Shown piece by piece: positions 55,740 through 64,000 of a stretch of 64,000 nt of DNA. The DNA comes from Tupaia tana (lineage: Eukaryota; Chordata; Mammalia; Scandentia; Tupaiidae): positions 70,110,949 through 70,174,948 of the forward strand of contig JAKSZU010000009.1 of NCBI GenBank assembly GCA_026018925.1. Direction: 5' to 3'. The translations under genes were made by a program, and so were the position numbers. Under the pieces are notes generated by a model that had not been told where the DNA came from, searched no databases, and saw only the letters and a list, made by a program, of their open reading frames with translations. Within the stretch, counting starts at the first letter, position 1. Each line of letters begins with the position of its first letter.

Positions 55740-55804
55740 CATATTGAATTTTAAAGGAGAAAAAATATTCAAACCATAACATTCTACCTCCCAGGTTTTG
55801 CTTT

Positions 55805-55837
55805 TTGTTTTGTTTTGTTTTGTGTTGTGTTGTTTTT
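55805..55837. repeat. (TTTTG)n tract
   Basis: Four to five units, grading into TGTTG. Confidence 0.9.
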
Positions 55838-55970
55838 AGTATTGTGAATAGGACTCATTTTCTTAATTTTTTTCACCTAGCTTGTTATTAATGTAGATAT
55901 ATCCTACTGATTTTGGTATTTGGATTTTGTCTCATGCGATTTTACTAAATTAAAATTTATTTATTTATAT
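55838..55970 (-). mobile_element. Small old L1 fragment
   Basis: 'gtattgtgaataggactcatt', 'cttgttattaatgtagatat', 'ctactgattttggtatttgg' match reversed L1 RT sequence. Confidence 0.6.
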
Positions 55971-55972
55971 TT

Positions 55973-56212
55973 TTGAGAGTTTTTTGCTATAATGTGCATG
56001 TGGACACTGGAGAGACAGAGAGAGACAGAAAGCAAAGTAACCCCGCAAAGGGGGGTGGGCACACCACAATCCCTTCTCCATTCTCCTCTCAGGATTTTGG
56101 GCACACATGCACACTCGCCTGGCGTGAGTTTTAAGCCGCCGAGTCCAAGATTTGAACCATGGTCAACTATGTGGGAATCTAGCAACATAACCATTAGGCC
56201 ATCCAATGATCC
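55973..56212 (-). mobile_element. tRNA-derived SINE
   Basis: 'gagagttttttgctataatg' to 'ggccatccaatgatcc'; moderate decay. Confidence 0.83.
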
Positions 56213-56381
56213 TTATTTTCTGTTTTTCTATGCAAATATGTGTCATAACTTTCCCAACAGCCCAATATACATGTATAAAGTCACAAAGCAAAGAATGGAC
56301 AATCCTGAGCTCAGTTACCTTTTCCAAATTTTAACATCTGTTGTACCAAGGTATTGGTACCTATTTATGAGGCATCAATAT

Positions 56382-56462
56382 GGTCTAGTTAGTTACTTTC
56401 AGCCCTTTTTTAAGATTATTATTTCCATTCATGAAGGCTCCACCCACATGACTTAATTATCT
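56382..56462. repeat. 81-bp segment, copy 2
   Basis: See 55357-55437. Only three substitutions separate the copies. No other LTR sequence flanks this copy. Confidence 0.95.
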
Positions 56463-57079
56463 TTCAACATAAAATTTACTCCACTAACTTCATTTAGTCT
56501 TAGAACCTTCACTTCCATCAGAAACATTCAGTCTCATTAACTTGCTCTGTTTTACATATATACTTTAGTATTCATTTTTCTTAAACCTCTTCAGGAGAGA
56601 GTCAACATAGCAATTCAGAATTAATTCACTTTTCCATATTTGGTAATATTAGTTATGCTTCTTAGACTTCTGTGGAATTATAATTATGGTTTCCAAAGAG
56701 ACAGGCTTAGGTTGGCCTCGTTATGTACCTCTCTTATATCTATTCTGCCACATTATTATTTGCTTCTTTTTTTGGTTGCCATGTTCAAAGATAATTACAT
56801 CAAACTCTGCCTCTTACCTTGTGTAATTTTTGCTCGTTTTTTTTTCTGTTTTCTGAATTATTTTTTCTGTTTCTCATTTTTTAATAAAAATTTTTCTCCT
56901 AATTAGAAATTACAGAAGAATAAGAAGAGGAATACAGGGTCAGGCTGTTTTATTCTCTTCCAGCTAAAACAAATATTTTTCAGATTTATTTTTTGCATGG
57001 TTCAAATTTAGAATTATTAGGAAGTGAGAAAAAGACTTTATGTTGCAGTAGTTGAGTTATTTTTTAAAAATTTCATTGT
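56463..57079. other. Unassigned sequence
   Basis: An 88-codon plus frame (56640-56906) is hydrophobic because of T-rich DNA; no start context or homology supports a gene. Confidence 0.5.
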
Positions 57080-57340
57080 GAGACCAGTAGGTGACGTGGT
57101 GGTTAAGGCATTGTACTCCCACATGGCTGACCAAAATTCAAGTCCAGGACTTGACGGCTTGAAAATCATGTCAAATGTGTGAGCGTGTGTGCCCAAAATC
57201 CCAAGAGGAGAATGAAGAAAGGATTGTGATGTCGACATCTCCCCTGGGGATGATTTATCACTTTCCCTCTCACTGTCTCTCTCTGTCTCTCTCTGGTGAG
57301 CACATGCACCCTATGGCAAAAACCTAAAAACAAAAAGAAA
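57080..57340 (+). mobile_element. tRNA-derived SINE
   Basis: Head 'gagaccagtaggtgacgtggtgg', body 'gtgcccaaaatcccaagagg', tail 'ccctatggcaaaaacc'. Confidence 0.87.
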
Positions 57341-60018
57341 CTTCCATGGTAAATAATACCTTTTGACTTATTGTAAATTATAAAGATGCATAAACTGTGG
57401 AAAAATGAAAATTTGGCTCCCATAGAAATAGTAGAAATCTTGACCAAACAAAATTATATGAAAAGGATACATTTTTTCCAGCGACCATATTTTAGAGTGT
57501 TAGAAGTTTCATTTGGTCACAAACTGAAAAACTGCAATGTCTTCCTTAGAATCATTTATATATAATTTTTATTATTATTTCATTTTGGTCTCATCTACTA
57601 TATTACTAATATCAAAGTATTAAACTTTCTTTGTGTGATATCGTTTTGATCTTTTTCTATAAACTAATAATGTGAACAAATGGAAAAGATCTACCTCCTA
57701 ATCATATAAATCAGAGATGAAAAAGATATTTGTCATCTTGTCCAGCCTCCATTTTTTTCTAAATATACATTTTGTTTTAATAAGCGTCATGGTTTTGCTG
57801 CGAAATAAAATACACATTGATTTAGATTTATACTAAAGGTTTAAATAAAAATTCATCCCTAATAGGACAATACAAAATCCTATCTTAAGTTTGTGATCTT
57901 TTGCTGATTCCATGCATTATTACATTTTGTTTTTCCAGAAGTCATGTGTATATTTTAACATTTTATTTAGTGAAAAACTGCTGTGTATGAATTACAAATT
58001 ATTTTAATATAACCTAAAGCCTGACTCAATAAAACTTCTGACTGGAACAGAATGAGGCTTAATTGCATTTGGCATAACTTTTATATCTAATAATAAATTG
58101 TATTTCTGTGTAATTAATCTATAGTGTACATATTCCAAGGTGGTGTACTATCCAGAAACATATAGGCTTTAAATTTCTTTTCCACATTATTTATCATCAA
58201 CTACTGTTTAGTTTGAACATACCTGGAAAACTGTAAGTAACTAGAACTGAATTTTCACTGGGGTAAATAAGAAGCCATGAGATTGTGAAAGCACAGTATT
58301 TATAAATATAATGTCAATATTAAGAACATGAATATTTAAAGTTATATAAATATACACTAAATGCAGAAAAAAAAGAGTCCAGAAATAATTGGTGATGTAT
58401 TATTTCATTTAGCAGTAAAAATTTATGAAAAATGCTTGTCAAAGAAAAAACGGATGGAAAATAGAACAAATGATGATAAAATAGAGTAGAGAAAATCTCA
58501 AGGTAAAGAAATAGCAATTGTAATAAAAAATAATATTTTATGGCAGTGGATATAATCTGGTGGGATACTGGTATTCTATGACGACTTAAAATTGCTCATA
58601 TTCTAGTATCATCATAATAAAAAAGGAATTATGCTTCTGAATTGTAAACTGTTTTACGGTGCAAGTTTTTATTCTTCACGCATAACAGATGCAAAAAGAG
58701 AAGATATGTTTTATGAATTGGTCTCCTAAATAATAAATAAATTGCTTACTTTCTTTGTTTGATAACTCTTGATGTTTCTGCACTCTGTGCACTGGAGAAG
58801 TATGCAAACATTTTTATATGATGGAAAATTCCAATTTTTCTTTAAAAAATTGGCAACATTATGAATCCAAAACATGAGAAAACATTACAGTCTATTTCTA
58901 AATGCTTTGCATTTTAATATGGTTGAAGTTAAAGCAGTAAGTAATTTCAGAGATTTTCCCTTGAGCTGCATCGTTCTTTTCATATGTAATTATTCTCTGA
59001 GTGCATTAGATAATGCTATGGTTCCCACAGCTGTATACACATCTATAAATCATTAATGAGGCAGTTAACTGAAACAAAACTATAAAAGATTTGCATTACC
59101 CGGCAGAACGCTGCTTTAATTGACTTCTAGTTATTTACAATTAATTTTTCCTTTTGGAATAATAATTGAAAGTAATTTAGTTTTGGGGGCTTTTTTCCTT
59201 TTTTTTTTTTTTAGTACAGAAATTAGATGTTGTCTATTAATCAAAAGTTGTTTGTATTTTATTTACACTTTGTGACAAAGATTTTGTCAGTGACCAACAA
59301 GAAGCCTGGGATAACAATTGTTATTAGGTGATACCACCTCCTACTCTCCATTCCCAACCTCCCTGTTTGCCTGCCTCCCAACCTCAAAAGGCAGGAACAT
59401 TGGGAAATCCCAGAAAAAAAAAAAAGAAAAATCACTTTGTCCAAAAATGAAGAGTAAGCCCAGTACAATATACCTTTGTGTTATATTTATTGATTCTTCG
59501 TATTTTTGGAGAAGTAATAGTTTTCCTTATTTTTTTAATTCATGAAGAGAATTCAAATGTTAAAAGTGAAAGCCAAATGAAAGATTTTGAATATGTATGA
59601 TATAAAGGTAGATTAATCATAATATTATGTAGTAATAGAACAGGGTATAAAAATTAAATTTGAAATATAGTAAATGTCATTTGGCATTTACCAATTCATT
59701 TTATATTGTTCTATCTACATGTCATGTTGTAGTGAAATTCATTCCACATTTTCATGTTATTAATTCTCTGCATGCAGATCATCGTCCCCTGAACCATGGC
59801 ATGTAATAAACTGCCTATCGACACAGAAAGAATTGTTCATTCTCTATTTAATTCCCACCAAAGATGGAAGCATTATGCAGAATAAAAAAAGACAGAGAGA
59901 GAATGAATTATTATTATTATTACTTAATTATTGCTAAAAAATATCTAAAAACGTTGTCCAAATATTCAAAACTCTTATTGTAGTTTTAATGTAAATGATA
60001 AATAATGATAGTTCACCT
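57341..60018. other. Longest repeat-free stretch; possible conserved noncoding elements
   Basis: No SINE or L1 sequence recognised over 2.7 kb, unusual for this window, and no credible ORF. The part at 58870-59170 has ATTTGCAT (59089-59096, POU octamer core), TTTGCAT (58906-58912), TCATTAATGA (59050-59059, palindromic homeodomain site) and several TAATTA/TAATTG cores. The part at 57970-58130 has similar AT-rich motifs. The density and context suggest a developmental enhancer; this is inference. Confidence 0.4.
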
Positions 60019-60187
60019 TTTTTTTAAAGATTTGTTTTATTTCACTTTCATTTATTTATTAATATTTGACCAGAGAGGGACAGAGAGAGAGAAAATGTGA
60101 GAAAGTAAGTCTCCAGGTCCAGGACTCAAACTGCTGTCGCCCATGTGAGAGTCCAGCACCCTTAACCACTATCCCCCCTGTCAGCCC
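60019..60187 (-). mobile_element. Short-type SINE
   Basis: 'tttgaccagagagggacag', B-box complement 'actcaaactgctg', head complement 'cccctgtcagcccc'. Weak flanking ttcacctt duplication. Confidence 0.83.
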
Positions 60188-60964
60188 CAAATGTTGTTTC
60201 ACCTTCTAAAATTTGTTCTTAATGACTATCATTGTGAATGAAATATGACTCCCAAATTTCCATCCATTTGACAATAAATTATAATAATCTACCACTTGGC
60301 GTAAGACAAAATGATTCCCACATAAGGACCTCTAACAGCTCAGAGATTTCTCTTAGGGAAACAGAGGACTAGTTGTGTTTCATTTAGTTTAATGATAGTG
60401 GTTTTCAGCATCTCATCCTGCAAAATCAAGTAAACATGAAATCTTTTAGGAATTAACTGGAGACCATTACAAATGCAAAAGATTTTCTAAAATGGAGGGT
60501 TAAAAAGATGAATTGCTTTCCTTTATAATAGTAGCTTTCAATCGCCATCATGAATGTTCATACAGTAGTTTATGTTTCTTTTCTTTCCTTGAATTTGGAA
60601 TTAACTAAACAGAAGAGAAGTGTTTGAGAAAATAACAAATATCCTTGACTGGAAAACTATTAAAACATCACTTTAAACAGACCTACTTTAGAAAAAAAAT
60701 TTATCTTTATGATTTCACTTAATTTTTTCATTCTATACTTCACTTGCATTCAGTAGTAACCATGTCTCCATAACCTACTTCCTTTTCTTCTTGTAAATTT
60801 TCTCTCAGACTTTTTCTTTCATTACCAGTAAAAATAAAACTATTACACTTTTTAATATTCTTAGTAATTTTGTTTTGACATAGGCTGATATACTAAAGCT
60901 TGCCTTCCTTGTCTTACTCCTGTTCCTTGTAACTGCAATACCTAAAGTGACAGTACATTTTTTT
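60188..60964. other. Unassigned sequence
   Basis: No ORF or repeat recognised. Confidence 0.5.
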
Positions 60965-61440
60965 TTTGCATTTTAAACAAATTTATTTTCATTATTTTAA
61001 CAGCTTTAAATTATTAGAGCAATATTAGATCAGAGCACAATTGAATGGATTTACCATATACCTCCTGCCCCTACACATGCATAGCATCTATAGTCATCAA
61101 CATTCTCCACTCTGTGGGTTAAGAAAAATGTATTGAGATGTACTCATGACTGTAGTATCACACGAGGTAGTTTCACTGCCCTAAAAAGTCTTCTGTGCAC
61201 CAGATCATCCCTCTTTCTCTTATCCCTTCACAACTATTGATATTTTCATTGTCTCCATAGTTTCCTTTTTGAGAATGTCATGTGGTTAAAATCATATAGT
61301 ATGTTGACTTCTTTCATGATCTATTTTCACTTAATAAAACTCACTTAACTGTCTCCCATGTTTTCCTGACTTAATAGTCCATTTCTTTTTTGTACAGAAT
61401 AAAAGACCATTGTCTAAATGTTCTCCACATTTTCTGTCTC
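60965..61440 (-). mobile_element. Ancient L1 3' end (L1ME-like)
   Basis: 'accatatacctcctgcccct', 'tagtttcactgccctaaaaa', 'attgtctccatagtttcc', 'gagaatgtcatgtggttaaaa', 'tcatatagtatgttgac' match the reversed 3'UTR of old L1M-type elements. 61441-61613 is unassigned. Confidence 0.72.
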
Positions 61441-61613
61441 AAGTTTTTCTTCACAGAGCCTACAGCTAGGGAGAAATTCTAATAATTTTAAGATCTATTT
61501 AAAATAAAAATTCTTTTATTTCAATTTTTCTTTTTTTTAGAATAAATAACTTATTTCAATATTTAACTGAACTTTATTAAGCATACATAGATACTTTATG
61601 TTTGTGCATACGA

Positions 61614-61670
61614 AGTTATATTAAATGATGTATTATAATCATTATAAATTAATGTTATATTAAATGATGT
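61614..61670. repeat. Direct repeat of 17 bp
   Basis: gttatattaaatgatgt occurs at 61614-61630 and 61654-61670, the second ending in the SINE target site. Confidence 0.9.
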
Positions 61671-61678
61671 GCATTTCT

Positions 61679-61953
61679 GTTTTTTTTTTTTTTTTTATTT
61701 TTTCTTTTGAGAGGTTTTTGCTATCGGGCGTGTGTGCTCTCCAGAAAGACAGAGAGAGAGACAGAAAGAGAGAAATCACCCCTCCAAGGGGGATGGCCAT
61801 GCCTCAATCCCTTCTCCTCCATTCTCACCTCAGGATCTTGGGAAAACACACAGTCACACCCAGCATGAATTTAAGCCACGGGGTCCAGGACTTGAATTGT
61901 GGTCGACTACATGGGAGTCCAGCGACATAGCCATTATGCTAACTGCTGGACCC
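61679..61953 (-). mobile_element. tRNA-derived SINE at a reused target site
   Basis: T-rich tail, 'gagaggtttttgctatcggg', head complement 'gctaactgctggaccc'. Flanked by atgtgcatttct at 61667-61678 and 61954-61965. Confidence 0.92.
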
Positions 61954-61968
61954 ATGTGCATTTCTTTT

Positions 61969-62150
61969 TTAAAATAATTACTTATTTAATTTTATTTATT
62001 CATTCATTTATTAATTTTTTTAATTTGACCAGAAAGAGACAGAGACAGAGAGGGAGAGAGAAAGTGAAAAAGCAAGTCACCAAGTCCGGGACTCAAACCA
62101 GAATCAGCCATGTAGGAGTGTCTAGCACCTTAACCATCAAGCCACTCAAT
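61969..62150 (-). mobile_element. Short-type SINE at the same target site
   Basis: 'tttgaccagaaagagacag', B-box complement 'actcaaaccagaa', head complement 'caagccactcaatg'. A third copy of gatgtgcatttct (62151-62163) marks its other flank. Confidence 0.87.
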
Positions 62151-62340
62151 GATGTGCATTTCTATCACACAAAGAAAGAAATAGGAATATGGACATAATT
62201 CTGTTTAGATAATAAGAATATGGGTCATTACTTCTTTATTTTTAAAATAATTTTATATGATTTTGTATGCTATAAATATATACAGTGATTGTTAAATAAA
62301 ATAATTCACAGAAAAATTTTTTAAAAAGACCAGCAGGTAG

Positions 62341-62608
62341 GAATCAACAGTTGGCGTAATGGCTATGTTGCTGGACTCCCATGTATTCGACCGCGGTTCG
62401 AGTCCCGGACCCGGTGGCTTAAACTCACACCGGGCGCGTGTGCGTGCGTGCCCAAGATCCCAAGAGGAGAATAGAGGAGAAGGGATTGCGGCGTGGCCAT
62501 CCCCCCTGGCGGGTGATTTCTCGCTTTCTGTTTCTCTGTCTCTGTCTGTCTGGTGAGCGTACGTGCCCTATAGCAAAAACCTCTCCAAAAAAAAAAAAAA
62601 AAAAAAAG
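62341..62608 (+). mobile_element. SINE inserted in a SINE-like stub
   Basis: Near-consensus copy with ancestral B box ggttcgagtcc. Duplication ccagcaggtag / ccagcaggtgg is itself a SINE head; what follows (gcgtgttaaacataaaac) ends after a few bases. Confidence 0.92.
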
Positions 62609-62887
62609 CCAGCAGGTGGCGTGTTAAACATAAAACAAATAATTTTTTTTTTTAAATTATGGGTTGTATACAAAGAAATTGGTGAAATAAAAGCAGTAGA
62701 ATTGCCAGGGCAGATGGTTACACATATCTGTAAGTTATTACGAAAAAAATCTTTCACTATTTAAAATGGTAATGTCACTGAAATGTCTTTATAAGATACG
62801 TGTTTTAATTTTTCAAGTTTTAAATGTGTCAAAAATTACATCAAATTTCCATATTCTTACATGGATGTTAAAAATACAAAGAACTGG

Positions 62888-63154
62888 GAACCAGCAGTTA
62901 GCGTAATGGCTATGTCGCTGGACTCCCACGTAGTCGACCACGGTTCGCGTCCCGGACCTGGTGGCTTACAACTCATGCCGGGCGCGTGTGCGTGCGTGCC
63001 CAAGATCCCGAGAGGAGAATGGAGGAGAAGGGATTGCGGCGTGACCATCCCCCCTGGGGGGTGATTTCTCGCTTTCTGTCTCTATGTTTCTCTCTCTGTC
63101 TGTCTGGCGAGCACACGCGCCCTATAGCTAAAACCTCTCCAAAAAAAAAAAAAA
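62888..63154 (+). mobile_element. SINE, derived subfamily, very young-looking
   Basis: All four derived markers, most CpGs intact, and a perfect 17-bp duplication aaaatacaaagaactgg (62871-62887 and 63155-63171). One of the best candidates here for a recent insertion. Confidence 0.96.
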
Positions 63155-63261
63155 AAAATACAAAGAACTGGCTTTTTTTAAGGTTCATTTTAGAATGTTT
63201 CTCTGAGAATGAGAGTGCCCCCCCTTTCTCAGTACAGTTTTTATATCATGATTTATTCCTA

Positions 63262-63345
63262 GCCCCAGCTTTCTGTGTCTTTGTCTCTCTCTGTCTCTCT
63301 GGCTAGTGCATGCACCCTATAGCAAAGATCTCTCTTAATAAATAA
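63262..63345 (+). mobile_element. SINE 3' end fragment
   Basis: 'ctttctgtgtctttgtctctc', 'ggctagtgcatgcaccctatag', then A/T tail. Head and body absent. Confidence 0.7.
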
Positions 63346-63394
63346 TAATAATTGGTGGATTTTTATTTAAAGTTGCTTGTGTATGAAATTGTTC

Positions 63395-64000
63395 AATCTA
63401 TATTTAGCCCTGACATTCAATGTTATTATCAATATTTTTGGACTAATCTTTATATATATATATAAATAAGTTGTTTGATGTCCTCTTACTTCTATTTGTC
63501 TCTCTTTAGCTTTCCTGATATTGTAGCCCCTTACGTATTTCCTGAAGAGCTGTTTTTGTTTTGGTGAATTATTTTAGTGTTTGTTTACTTGGGAATTATT
63601 TTATTTCTCCTTCTTGTTTGAAGGATGATCTTGCTGAGTATAATACTCTTGCCTGAAATTACTTTTTTTTCGGAGTTTTAAGTGCATTTCCGCTTTTTTT
63701 TTCTTGCCCGCATTGTTTCAGCTGAGAGATATGTTGTTAGTCTAATGGGGTAATATTTGTATTTGGCATTTATCTCTTGCCATGTTTACAATTTTTTCTT
63801 TGTCTTTGATTTTTACTAATTTGGCTATGATATACCTTGGAGAAGATCCTCTTACATTATATCTATTAGATGTTCTTTATACCTCCTAGATTTAGATGTC
63901 CACATGCCTCTCTAATTTTGAAAATTTTCAGCTAATATACAATATTGTGAAAGATGTTTTCTATGCCTTTACCTGCCTCTTCACCTTAAGAAATTCCTAT
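63395..64000 (-). mobile_element. L1, ORF1 3' region, continuing past the window
   Basis: Minus-strand L1: 'cattcaatgttattatcaat', 'ttagctttcctgatattgtag', 'gaagagctgtttttg', 'gagagatatgttgttagtct', 'ttggctatgatataccttgg' parallel the ORF1/inter-ORF region at 34030-34480. Confidence 0.75.

Larger units (their letters stand above)
55158..55790 (-). mobile_element. MaLR-type LTR, reversed and split by a SINE
   Basis: 'cagactggatatttataaag', 'cagttccaaaagttggaaag', 'tccattcatgagggctccac', 'cacattgggatttaagattc' equal the reversed pattern of the LTR at 48326. Interrupted at 55490-55739. Confidence 0.7.

Noticed and set aside
55357-56462. Solo target-site duplication of an 81-bp length
   Set aside because: Far too long for an L1-mediated duplication (usually up to about 20 bp), and the copies lie inside, not outside, recognisable insert borders.
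62888-63154. Naming the host as colugo from the abundant tRNA SINE
   Set aside because: The colugo CYN SINE, as I recall, lacks a long tRNA-unrelated body, whereas this SINE has one. The species is left open.

Overview
The window reads as intergenic or deep-intronic DNA of a placental mammal. It is AT-rich and packed with dead LINE-1 (L1) copies, many copies of one tRNA-derived SINE, and relics of pan-mammalian or eutherian repeats: MIR, MLT1/MST-type LTRs and old L1M-type L1s. I found no intact host protein-coding gene, no host exon set, no rRNA or functional tRNA gene, and no CRISPR or bacterial feature. The longest open frames belong to dead L1s or are SINEs read through. The abundant SINE (about 255 bp: tRNA-like head with A and B boxes, a CpG-rich body, a TCTCTGTCTC-rich tail, then CAAAAACCTCTCC-A(n)) is not Alu, B1/B2, rabbit C, carnivore CAN or hedgehog ERI as I remember them. 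I cannot name the species. A possible 7SL-like relic near 14.6-15.1 kb hints at Euarchontoglires, weakly.

Layout. 0.1-6.6 kb: L1 fragments and SINEs, including a close inverted SINE pair (3384-4025) and a SINE-in-SINE cluster (5966-6612). 6.6-17.6 kb: an old minus-strand L1 that received an LTR (6888-7413) and then a near-full-length plus-strand L1 (7613-14242, 11-bp target-site duplication), followed by a 7SL/tRNA-like relic, a poly(A) retrocopy and a 5'-truncated L1 with a long open ORF2 tail. 18.0-29.6 kb: a complex of three L1 parts, plus/minus/plus, whose last member is split at one ORF2 position by a 1.9-kb non-L1 insert. 30.7-35.6 kb: minus L1 with an internal deletion. 36.1-37.6 kb: a MIR and a twin-primed (5'-inverted) L1 with a 17-bp duplication. 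37.6-38.9 kb: unique sequence. 38.9-49.8 kb: an old minus L1 interrupted by a younger 7.7-kb minus L1, an MST-type LTR and SINEs. 50-57 kb: ancient L1, MIR, LTR and SINEs. 57.3-60.0 kb: the longest repeat-free stretch, with homeodomain- and POU-like motifs resembling a conserved noncoding element. 60-64 kb: SINE cluster, ancient L1 3' end, and the start of another minus L1.

The strongest observations concern retrotransposon biology. They are a stepwise SINE subfamily series carrying a change at a normally invariant B-box base, L1 5'UTRs made of diverged tandem monomers, a dimeric L1 3'UTR repeat, a 37-bp 'micro' L1 insertion with a clear target-site duplication, local segment duplications, and several datable nestings. 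Family names rest on remembered consensus sequences; no database search was possible.
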